Assembly (NCBI GenBank): GCA_017517765.1
Contig: JAFWYE010000007.1
Location: forward strand, 1-50,918
DNA length: 50,918 bases
Reading direction: 5' to 3'
Origin: Bacilli bacterium
GTDB lineage: Bacteria; Bacillota_I; Bacilli_A; RFN20; DUOF01
The notes beneath the pieces are model-generated. The model searched no databases. It saw only the letters and a program-made list of their open reading frames with translations, and had not been told where the DNA came from. The position numbers and the translations under genes were made by a program. Positions 1 to 6,984 of this stretch are shown here, piece by piece; the first letter of the stretch is position 1; each line of letters begins with the position of its first letter.

Positions 1-1
1 A

Positions 2-232
2 GAAACTCCTGAAGTTATTACTCCTGTAGTAGTAAATAATGCTCCAGTAGAAGTTCAACCTGAAGTTAATACTAATAGAAAAGTAGTAGAAAATATTCAA
101 GTTGAAATGAGAATTGAAAATAAAGAAGAAGTAAAAGGATACAAAAAGAGAAAAGAAGTTAAAGAAGAAAAGAAAAGTAATCTAACATTTAAACTATTCT
201 CTAAATGGTTTTTCAAGGTATATGATGGCTAG
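2..232 (+). CDS. C-terminal fragment of an unknown protein
   Basis: An open frame runs in from the window edge and stops with TAG at 230-232, leaving 76 residues. The first half is rich in Pro, Val, Thr and Glu, like a flexible linker, and resembles in composition the tail of the NusA in this window. The second half is strongly basic (Lys/Arg/Glu clusters) and ends in a short aromatic, hydrophobic stretch. No domain is recognisable and the N-terminal part lies outside the window, so no function can be given. A strong hairpin terminator follows at 352-389. Confidence 0.6.
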   Translation, partial: ETPEVITPVVVNNAPVEVQPEVNTNRKVVENIQVEMRIENKEEVKGYKKRKEVKEEKKSNLTFKLFSKWFFKVYDG

Positions 233-351
233 CTGTGCTTGTTTTACAGGGGGAAAATAAAAAAACTTAAGGTAAAAATAAAGCAAGAAAAACAAGTCAT
301 ATCATATAACGACAAAAAAACTATAATTAAATAATCCATTTCTTAAAACAA

Positions 352-389
352 AAAAAGAGATAACTTTGGGTATAGGGTTATCTCTTTTT
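352..389. terminator. bidirectional intrinsic terminator
   Basis: A 13-bp perfect stem pairs 352-364 with 377-389 around a 12-nt loop. T-runs flank it on both strands. It can serve the partial plus-strand gene and the convergent minus-strand membrane protein that ends at 406. The stretch 233-351 shows no gene or other clear signal. Confidence 0.85.
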
Positions 390-405
390 CTATTACTTTT
401 TAAAT

Positions 406-1035
406 TTATTTTTCAGCTTTTTTTGCGGTAGTTTTAGCAGGTTTACTATCTTTTGGTGTATTAGCTTTTTGCTTTTGAATATTATTGATTCCTAGAACTA
501 ATAATAATGCTCCAAAAGTAGCTAAGATTGCTACAAACATCCATAATACTACGATATCTTTGATAATAGGTTGTACAAAGAACCATGTTCCTAGTGTTAC
601 CATTACAATTGATATACCTAAGTACCAAACTGGATAAACTTCTTTTGTATCAGATCTGTAATAATAAGCTCTGAATAATTCTACTGATCCTCTAGTCCAT
701 AAAGCTAGAGCAAATATTTGGCTTGCTTCATTTACTTGAATGATATTGAATTGTCTAAATATACATCCAAGAGCAATAAGTGAAAGTAATGCAAATTCTA
801 CAATTGTTAGTACTCTTATTACTTGCTTAGTTGATCTTTTAATCTTTTTAAATAAGAATAAAGCTAAATATAATACTATAAGGGTTGCTACTAAGATATC
901 GATAATTTTAGTTCCCCAAGTACGCCAAGGACATCCATCCCACCAGTTCCAAATTGGAGCAAATATTAATGCTGCCAAGATACAAATAGAACCTACTACT
1001 ATACATAATGTATTATTTTTTAATAATTTTTTCAT
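406..1035 (-). CDS. multi-pass membrane protein, HdeD/DUF308-like
   Basis: The protein has about 209 residues with five to six predicted hydrophobic segments (roughly residues 9-28, 44-62, 71-93, 102-120, 136-156 and 160-184). A short Lys/Ala/Thr-rich cytoplasmic tail follows. The paired-helix pattern with small loops and a central Trp-Thr-Arg-Gly segment recalls the HdeD/DUF308 family, but that is a loose resemblance. I place the start at the second ATG (1033-1035): AGGGAG lies about 8 bases before it and only 3-5 bases before the first ATG at 1041. It stands alone on the minus strand, convergent with the partial gene and divergent from the ileS T-box. Its function is unknown. Confidence 0.7.
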   Translation of the reverse strand: MKKLLKNNTLCIVVGSICILAALIFAPIWNWWDGCPWRTWGTKIIDILVATLIVLYLALFLFKKIKRSTKQVIRVLTIVEFALLSLIALGCIFRQFNIIQVNEASQIFALALWTRGSVELFRAYYYRSDTKEVYPVWYLGISIVMVTLGTWFFVQPIIKDIVVLWMFVAILATFGALLLVLGINNIQKQKANTPKDSKPAKTTAKKAEK

Positions 1036-1059
1036 ATACATCTTCTCCCTAAATGAAAT

Positions 1060-1087
1060 TGTATACTTTAATTAAAGATAATGCAAA
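1060..1087 (-). promoter_or_regulatory. candidate promoter of the membrane protein gene
   Basis: On the minus strand TTTGCA (1082-1087) is followed after 16 bases by TATACA (1060-1065). This would put the transcript start close to the AGGGAG ribosome-binding site. The match to the sigma-A consensus is moderate. Confidence 0.35.
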
Positions 1088-1144
1088 CAATATAAAATAA
1101 ATGTTAATTTTATAAATGAAATATGCAAATGAAGCAAATTTATA

Positions 1145-1172
1145 TTGTTTTAATTTTTTAAATGTGTAATAA
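1145..1172 (+). promoter_or_regulatory. promoter of the ileS T-box transcript
   Basis: TTGTTT (1145-1150) and TAATAA (1167-1172) are 16 bases apart and sit just upstream of the T-box leader. Transcription would start near 1179. Confidence 0.5.
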
Positions 1173-1178
1173 TAGCAT

Positions 1179-1413
1179 GGAAATCGTTGATAGAGACAAG
1201 AGAATTTTAATGATGATAGTAGAGAGGTACTAATATTGGTGAAATAGTACTTATATAGTTATTATTCTTATCACTCTGGAGATATTTATTGAACTAATAG
1301 TAAATAAATACGTTAGCTGCGTTAAAGCAATTAAGTGCATAGATATAAGTGTTTATCTATGAATTAGGATGGTACCGCGTAATTTCACGTTCCTATTTTA
1401 GGAGCGTTTTTTT
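1179..1413 (+). promoter_or_regulatory. T-box riboswitch controlling ileS
   Basis: The leader holds a T-box core, AGGATGGTACCGCG at 1366-1379, followed by a terminator hairpin (1387-1413) whose 5' arm can instead pair with the AGGA of the T-box to form the antiterminator. The stem I region spans about 1185-1285. The likely specifier is ATC at 1270-1272 (Ile), followed by A and then CTCTGGAG; the Phe T-box of this window has TTC at the same distance from its GGAG. Uncharged tRNA-Ile would favour readthrough into ileS. The family and the gene served are certain; the specifier is inferred by comparing the two leaders. Confidence 0.92.
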
Positions 1414-1418
1414 ATTTT
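1311..1418 (+). repeat. 108-nt perfect inverted repeat, copy 1 (T-box 3' half)
   Basis: This block is identical, base for base, to the reverse complement of 36892-36999 in the pheS leader. It covers the antiterminator, T-box core, terminator and T-run. The two copies diverge outside it, at 1310 and at 1419. Confidence 0.95.
1387..1413 (+). terminator. T-box regulatory terminator
   Basis: ACGTTCCTA pairs with TAGGAGCG (one G-U pair) and is followed by seven T residues. It is the off-state of the ileS T-box and is mutually exclusive with antiterminator pairing. Confidence 0.9.
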
Positions 1419-1436
1419 AAAAAGGGGGAAATTAAA

Positions 1437-4190
1437 ATGGAAGTTAAGCAAACTTTATTAATGCCTAAGACTAGTTTTGAAATGAGAGGTAATTTACCAA
1501 ATAAAGAACCAGCACTTAGACAAAAATGGGAAAATGAAAAATTGTATCACAAAATGAATGAAAGAAATATGGGTAAAACACCTTTCATTCTTCATGATGG
1601 GCCACCATATGCTAATGGGGATATGCATATTGGTCATGCTTTAAATAAGGTATTAAAGGATTTTGTAATTAGATATAAATCTATGACTGGACACTATACA
1701 CCTTTTACTCCAGGATGGGATACTCATGGTTTACCAATTGAAAATGCAGTAATTAAAAATGGTGTTAATAGAAAGACTACTCCAGTAGTAGAATTTAGAA
1801 ATAAATGTGAAGAGTATGCTCATAAACAAGTATTAAGACAAATGGAACAACAAAAAACTTTAGGATTAATGGCGGATTATGATGCTCCATATTTAACTTT
1901 AGAACATGCTTTTGAGGCTAATGAGGTAGATATGTTTGCTACTTTAGCATTAAACGGATTAATTTATAGAGGATTGAAACCTGTATATTGGTCTCCATCT
2001 AGTGAAAGTGCTTTGGCTGAGGCAGAAGTAGAATATTATGATAAAGAAGATACTTCAATCTATGTTAAATTTGGTGTATGTGATGGTAATAGTGTATTAG
2101 ATACAGATACATATTTTGTAATATGGACTACTACTCCTTGGACTATTCCTGCTAACCTTGCTATTTGTTTAAATGAAAGTTTAGAATATGGCTTGTTTGA
2201 AACAAGCAAAGGCAAATTAGTATTCTTGACTTGTTTAGAAGAAGAACTAACTAAAGCATTTGAACTTGAAAATGTTAAGTTAGTTAAAACTTTCAAGGGA
2301 AGAGAGCTTGAAGGTGTTAAAACTAAGCATCCATTATTTGATAGAGAAAGTGTAGTTATTTTAGGTGATCACGTTACTGCAGATGCTGGTACTGGTTGTG
2401 TACATACTGCTCCAGGTCTTGGTGCTGATGACTATTTTGTTGGACAAAAATATGGTTTAGGTATTCTTTCACCAGTTGATGATAGAGGTTGTATGACTGC
2501 TGAGGCAGGTAGTGAATTAGAGGGATTATTCTATAGTGATGCTAATGAAAAGGTAATTTCTATGTTAGATGAATTAGGTGTACTATTAAAGGCTACTAAG
2601 TTTACTCACTCATATCCTCATGACTGGAGAACTAAAAAGCCTATTATCTTTAGATCAACTCCACAATGGTTTGCATCAATTGATAAGATTAGACCTGAAC
2701 TTTTAAGAGAAATTAAAAATGTTAAATGGCATAATCCTTGGGGCGAACTTAGAATGACAAATATGATTAAAGATAGAGGAGATTGGTGTATCTCTAGACA
2801 AAGACTATGGGGTCTTCCAATTCCTGTTATCTATAATGAAGATGGTTCTCCAATTCTTGAAAAAGAAGTGTTTGATCACATTTCTAATTTATTTAGAGAA
2901 AAAGGTTCAACATGTTGGTATGAATTAGATGTTAAAGATTTATTACCTGCAGGATATAGAAATGAAAAGAGTCCTAATGGTGGTTTTGTAAAAGAAAAAG
3001 ATACTCTTGATGTATGGTTCGATTCTGGATCATCTCATACTGGAGTACTTGCTGAAAGAGGACAAGGATATCCTTCTGATTTATATTTAGAAGGTAGTGA
3101 CCAATATAGAGGTTGGTTTAACTCTTCATTAATTTTAGGTGTTGCTAAACATGGAGTATCTCCTTATAAGAATTTAGTATCTCATGGATTTATCGTAGAT
3201 AGTAAAGGAATGAAGATGTCTAAATCTTTAGGTAATGGAGTAGATCCTAATAAAATTGTTAATGTTCAAGGCGCAGATATCTTGAGATTATGGGTTGCTA
3301 GCATTGATTATCAAGCTGATTGTAAGATTGGTGATGAGATCTTAAAACAAGTTAGTGAAACATATAGAAAGATTAGAAATACTTGTAGATTCTTAGTAGG
3401 TAATTTATCAAATGGTGAGTTCTCTAAATTTGATGTAAATAAAGATGCTGTAGATTCTTATGAATTCGTAGATCTTTGTATACTAGAGAAGTTACAAGAT
3501 GTAACTAATAAATATTTAGATTGTTTTGATGCATATGATTTTGCTGGAGCAGTAAGTGAAATGCTTAACTTTATGACTATTGATTTAAGTAGTTTCTATC
3601 TTGATTTAAGTAAGGATATTTTATATTGTGAAACATATGAATCTTTAAGAAGAAAACAAGTTCAAAATGTATTATATAAAGTATTAGATACAGTAGTTAG
3701 ACTACTAACTCCAATTATTCCTCATACTATGGATGAATTATATGAGGCAATGGGTGGAGATAAGTTCTCTAGTGTATTACTTGATATGCCTACAAGAAAA
3801 GAAGTTAATAATGAACTATTAGGTGAATATAAAAACTTATTAACTCTAAGAAGCGATGTATTAAAGGCAATTGAAGTAAAAAGAGGAGAAGGAACAATTA
3901 AGTCTAGTCAAGAAGTTGCCCTTACTTTAGAAGTTGTTGATGAAAATGTTAAAAAGACATTTGATAAACTATCTAATTTAGAACAAACTAGACTATTTAT
4001 TGTAAGTAGTGTTAAAGAAGTAAGTTTGAATGAAGATAAATTGGAAGTTAGTAAAGTAAAAGTTGAAACTCATAGTGGTTGTAGATGTGAGAGATGTTGG
4101 AATAAGTTTGATGAAAGTGAAATGACAGATAATTTATGTCCAAGATGTGCTGCTGCATGGGAATTCTATAAGGATAAAGTAAATGAATAA
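1437..4190 (+). CDS. ileS: isoleucyl-tRNA synthetase
   Basis: Class I synthetase that charges tRNA-Ile in the cytoplasm, 917 residues, the usual length for the bacterial type. The HIGH motif is at residues 64-67 and KMSKS at 593-597. The C-terminal zinc knuckle shows Cys882, Cys884, Cys887, Cys901 and Cys904. The ATG at 1437 follows an AAAGGGGG ribosome-binding site. Expression is set by the T-box just upstream. The gene overlaps lspA by 8 bases, so ileS, lspA and rluD form one transcription unit, an order also known from other Firmicutes. Confidence 0.98.
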   Translation: MEVKQTLLMPKTSFEMRGNLPNKEPALRQKWENEKLYHKMNERNMGKTPFILHDGPPYANGDMHIGHALNKVLKDFVIRYKSMTGHYTPFTPGWDTHGLPIENAVIKNGVNRKTTPVVEFRNKCEEYAHKQVLRQMEQQKTLGLMADYDAPYLTLEHAFEANEVDMFATLALNGLIYRGLKPVYWSPSSESALAEAEVEYYDKEDTSIYVKFGVCDGNSVLDTDTYFVIWTTTPWTIPANLAICLNESLEYGLFETSKGKLVFLTCLEEELTKAFELENVKLVKTFKGRELEGVKTKHPLFDRESVVILGDHVTADAGTGCVHTAPGLGADDYFVGQKYGLGILSPVDDRGCMTAEAGSELEGLFYSDANEKVISMLDELGVLLKATKFTHSYPHDWRTKKPIIFRSTPQWFASIDKIRPELLREIKNVKWHNPWGELRMTNMIKDRGDWCISRQRLWGLPIPVIYNEDGSPILEKEVFDHISNLFREKGSTCWYELDVKDLLPAGYRNEKSPNGGFVKEKDTLDVWFDSGSSHTGVLAERGQGYPSDLYLEGSDQYRGWFNSSLILGVAKHGVSPYKNLVSHGFIVDSKGMKMSKSLGNGVDPNKIVNVQGADILRLWVASIDYQADCKIGDEILKQVSETYRKIRNTCRFLVGNLSNGEFSKFDVNKDAVDSYEFVDLCILEKLQDVTNKYLDCFDAYDFAGAVSEMLNFMTIDLSSFYLDLSKDILYCETYESLRRKQVQNVLYKVLDTVVRLLTPIIPHTMDELYEAMGGDKFSSVLLDMPTRKEVNNELLGEYKNLLTLRSDVLKAIEVKRGEGTIKSSQEVALTLEVVDENVKKTFDKLSNLEQTRLFIVSSVKEVSLNEDKLEVSKVKVETHSGCRCERCWNKFDESEMTDNLCPRCAAAWEFYKDKVNE

Positions 4191-4719
4191 GAAAAAATAT
4201 ATAATTAAATATAGCATTATTGCGGGTATTGTAGTTATATGTGTCTTACTAGATCAAATTACTAAGATTGTTGCAGAAGCAAATTTAAAAGAATATCAAA
4301 GTGTAGAAATTATAAAGGGATTTTTTGATTTCACATTATGTTATAACACTGGTGGTGCTTGGAGTATTTTAAGTAATGCCACTTGGCTACTTGCTCTTAT
4401 CAGTGTTGTAGCATTAGGATTTATGATCTATACTCTTATTAAAACAAATAGTTTATTCTATATGATTAGTGCTTCAGTGTTTTGTGGAGGGCTAATTGGT
4501 AATTTGATTGATAGATTATTTAATGTAGGAGTCGTTGACTTTTTGGACTTCAATATCTTTGGATATGATTTTCCAGTATTTAATGTTGCGGATACATTTA
4601 TTGTTATTAGTGCAATATTAATAGCAGTATCAATGATACTAGAAGATAAAAAAGAAACAAAAAAAGTAGAGGTAAAGGAAGAAGAAAATGGAAAAGATAC
4701 TAGTAGAGAAGGAAAGTAA
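4183..4719 (+). CDS. lspA: lipoprotein signal peptidase (signal peptidase II)
   Basis: Membrane aspartyl protease that cleaves prolipoproteins before the lipid-modified cysteine; 178 residues. Four hydrophobic segments are visible. The family motifs NTGGAW, GNLIDR and FNVAD carry the conserved asparagines and the two catalytic aspartates. It has a longer charged C-terminal tail (about 25 residues, Lys/Glu-rich) than most members. It starts 8 bases inside ileS, and its last 32 bases overlap rluD, so its tail codons also contain the rluD ribosome-binding site. Confidence 0.96.
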   Translation: MNKKKYIIKYSIIAGIVVICVLLDQITKIVAEANLKEYQSVEIIKGFFDFTLCYNTGGAWSILSNATWLLALISVVALGFMIYTLIKTNSLFYMISASVFCGGLIGNLIDRLFNVGVVDFLDFNIFGYDFPVFNVADTFIVISAILIAVSMILEDKKETKKVEVKEEENGKDTSREGK

Positions 4720-5596
4720 AGGTGTTAGATTAGATAAATTTTTATCTAGTCGTTTTCCTGATTTATCTAGGGTATTTATTCAATCTTTAATCGAAGAGGA
4801 AAAAGTATTAGTAAATAATAAAAAAGAAAGAGCTTCATATAAAGTAAATGAAAATGATGAAATTATAATGATGGAAACAGAGGTAAAAGAATTAGATATT
4901 TTACCTCAAGATATTCCTCTTGATATTATATATGAAGATGAAGATGTTATTGTTATTAATAAAAAACAAGGTATGGTAGTACATCCTGCTAGTGGAGTAT
5001 ATGAAAATACTTTAGTTAATGCGCTTTTATTCCATTGTAAAGATTTATCTACCATTAATGGAGTTAAAAGACCTGGTATAGTTCATAGAATTGATAAGGA
5101 TACTTCAGGATTACTTGTAGTAGCTAAAAATGATTTGGCTCATAATGAATTATCTAATCAGTTAAAGGATAAGACTATGAATAGGGAGTATATTGCTATT
5201 GTTCATGGTGTTATTTTAGAGAATAAAGGTAATATTAATGCCCCAATTGGAAGAGATTTAAATAACAGAATTAAGATGGCTGTTATAAAAGATGGAAAAG
5301 ATGCAGTTACTCATTTTGATGTTTTAGAAAGGTATAGAAATTATACTTTGGTTCATTGCAAATTAGAGACAGGAAGAACACATCAAATAAGAGTACATAT
5401 GTCTTACATTAAGCATCCGATAGCTTCAGATCCTTTGTATGGCCCAAAGCAAACGCTAAAAGGAAATGGGCAATATTTGCATGCTAAAAAGTTAACTTTT
5501 ATTCATCCTAGTAGTAAAGAAAAGATGACTTTTGAATGTGAGTTGCCTGATTACTTTACTAGTATGATTGAAAATCTAAGAATGGGAAAAGAATAA
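4688..5596 (+). CDS. rluD: 23S rRNA pseudouridine synthase, RluD/YlyB type
   Basis: Converts uridine to pseudouridine in large-subunit rRNA; 302 residues. An S4 RNA-binding domain occupies about residues 13-60. The catalytic motif HRIDKDTSG holds the nucleophile Asp136, and GRTHQIRVH lies further on. The ATG at 4688 is preceded by AAAGGAAGAAG, which supports this start although it overlaps lspA by 32 bases. The product is close to Bacillus YlyB, the usual lspA neighbour, so the exact target uridine is uncertain. Confidence 0.93.
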   Translation: MEKILVEKESKGVRLDKFLSSRFPDLSRVFIQSLIEEEKVLVNNKKERASYKVNENDEIIMMETEVKELDILPQDIPLDIIYEDEDVIVINKKQGMVVHPASGVYENTLVNALLFHCKDLSTINGVKRPGIVHRIDKDTSGLLVVAKNDLAHNELSNQLKDKTMNREYIAIVHGVILENKGNINAPIGRDLNNRIKMAVIKDGKDAVTHFDVLERYRNYTLVHCKLETGRTHQIRVHMSYIKHPIASDPLYGPKQTLKGNGQYLHAKKLTFIHPSSKEKMTFECELPDYFTSMIENLRMGKE

Positions 5597-5600
5597 TTTT

Positions 5601-5638
5601 AAAATAAGCACTCTATTATTATGGAATGCTTATTTTTT
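5601..5638 (+). terminator. terminator of the ileS-lspA-rluD unit
   Basis: AAAATAAGCA (5601-5610) pairs with TGCTTATTTT (5627-5636), and the run of T continues to 5638. It begins five bases after the rluD stop. Confidence 0.85.
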
Positions 5639-5676
5639 GTTATAAAATAATAATGTAATTATTAGGAGGATAATAA

Positions 5677-6900
5677 ATGAAAAAGACAACATTAAAAAAG
5701 TATGCTGAATTAGTAGTTAAAACAGGAGTTAATGTTCAAAAAGGACAAGAAGTTATTTTAACAATTGCTTTAGAGCATAAAGACTTTGCTTATTATATTA
5801 CGCAAGAGTGTTATAAGGCTGGTGCTAAAAGAGTTCAAATAGAGTGGTTTGATGATGATATCGATAGATTACAAAATAAAAAGCAATCTTTAGAAACAAT
5901 GAAAGATTTACAAAGTTGGAAGATTGAAAAGTATAAGGATATGGCAAAAAGATTACCATGTAGAATTTATGTAGAGAGTAGCGACCCAGATGTATTAAAG
6001 GGGTTAGATCAAGGTAAGATTACTAGTGCTAGAGTAGCTAATTTCCCTAAGTATAAAAAGTACATAGATGAAATGGATAATAAGTATCAATGGACTATTG
6101 TAGGAGCTCCAGGCAAGGCTTGGGCTAAGAAAGTATTCCCGGATTTAAGTGTAAATGAGGCTTATAATAAATTATGGGATGCTATTTTATATGTTACTAG
6201 AGTTAGTGATGATCCAATAAAGGAATGGGAAAAGCATAATAAGTATTTAAAAGAAAAATGTAATAAGTTAAATGAATATGATTTTAAATCACTTCATTTT
6301 ACTAGTAAAAATGGTACTGATTTAGTTGTTGAACTTCAAGAAAATCAACAATTTGCAGCAGGTAGTGAAACAAGTTTACAAAATATTACTTATAATCCGA
6401 ACATGCCTAGTGAAGAGTGTTTTGGTATGCCTAGTAAGTATGGAGTTAATGGTATTGTTTATTCTACTAAGCCATTATCTTATAATGGAGAATTAATTGT
6501 TGATTTTAATATTAGATTTGAAAATGGTAAAGCTGTTGAAGTACATGCTAAAGAGGGAGAAGAATTATTAAAGAAGATGATTAGTATGGATGAGGGTAGT
6601 GCATATCTTGGAGAAGTTGCCCTTGTTCCATATAACTCTCCAATATCTAACAGCAATATATTATTCTATAATACTCTTTATGATGAGAACGCTTCATGCC
6701 ATTTAGCTTTAGGAAAAGCTTATACATGTAACATTAAAGGATTTGAAAATATGACTTTACAAGATTTCAAGAAAATGGGTATTAATGATTCTTTAAATCA
6801 TGTTGATTTTATGATAGGTGCTAAGGATACAAATATTGTTGGTACTTGCAAAGATGGAAAGAAGATTCAAGTATTTAAGGATGGTAATTGGGCTATTTAA
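5677..6900 (+). CDS. M29 family aminopeptidase (AmpS/PepS-like)
   Basis: Cytoplasmic metallo-aminopeptidase, 407 residues, the normal length for family M29. The N-terminal VVKTGVNVQKGQEV segment is typical of AmpS, PepS and AmpT. In the C-terminal half, conserved Glu residues, the His of CHLALGKAY and the Asp of HVDFMIG correspond to the metal ligands of the family. AGGAGG lies 7-8 bases before the ATG. It is a single-gene unit between two terminators and probably takes part in peptide turnover for amino-acid supply. Confidence 0.93.
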   Translation: MKKTTLKKYAELVVKTGVNVQKGQEVILTIALEHKDFAYYITQECYKAGAKRVQIEWFDDDIDRLQNKKQSLETMKDLQSWKIEKYKDMAKRLPCRIYVESSDPDVLKGLDQGKITSARVANFPKYKKYIDEMDNKYQWTIVGAPGKAWAKKVFPDLSVNEAYNKLWDAILYVTRVSDDPIKEWEKHNKYLKEKCNKLNEYDFKSLHFTSKNGTDLVVELQENQQFAAGSETSLQNITYNPNMPSEECFGMPSKYGVNGIVYSTKPLSYNGELIVDFNIRFENGKAVEVHAKEGEELLKKMISMDEGSAYLGEVALVPYNSPISNSNILFYNTLYDENASCHLALGKAYTCNIKGFENMTLQDFKKMGINDSLNHVDFMIGAKDTNIVGTCKDGKKIQVFKDGNWAI

Positions 6901-6912
6901 TAGCCCTTTTTT
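6890..6912 (+). terminator. terminator with the aminopeptidase stop in its loop
   Basis: GGGCTA (6890-6895) pairs with TAGCCC (6901-6906), followed by six T. The loop TTTAA contains the TAA stop codon of the preceding gene. Confidence 0.85.
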
Positions 6913-6926
6913 AATGTGGAGAAAGG

Positions 6927-6955
6927 TTGAAAGAGGCTTTATGCTATAATATAAT
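6927..6955 (+). promoter_or_regulatory. sigma-A type promoter of the 971-residue protein gene
   Basis: TTGAAA (6927-6932), a 17-base spacer and TATAAT (6950-6955). A second TATAAT at 6945 has a TG extension and may act as an alternative start signal. Confidence 0.75.
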
Positions 6956-6984
6956 AATATTATAAGAGTTAGGAGATTAGGGTT

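Noticed and set aside
238..296. CTTGTTTT and AAAACAAG as a long hairpin
   Set aside because: The arms are 8 bases and more than 40 bases apart in AT-rich DNA, which is expected by chance.
740..1075. Open frame of 111 codons on the plus strand opposite the membrane protein
   Set aside because: It is an antisense shadow of the membrane protein gene, with no ribosome-binding site and poor composition.
4688..4719. Possible frameshift joining lspA and rluD
   Set aside because: Both proteins are full length with their own starts and motifs, and the overlap holds the rluD ribosome-binding site; ordinary coupling explains it.
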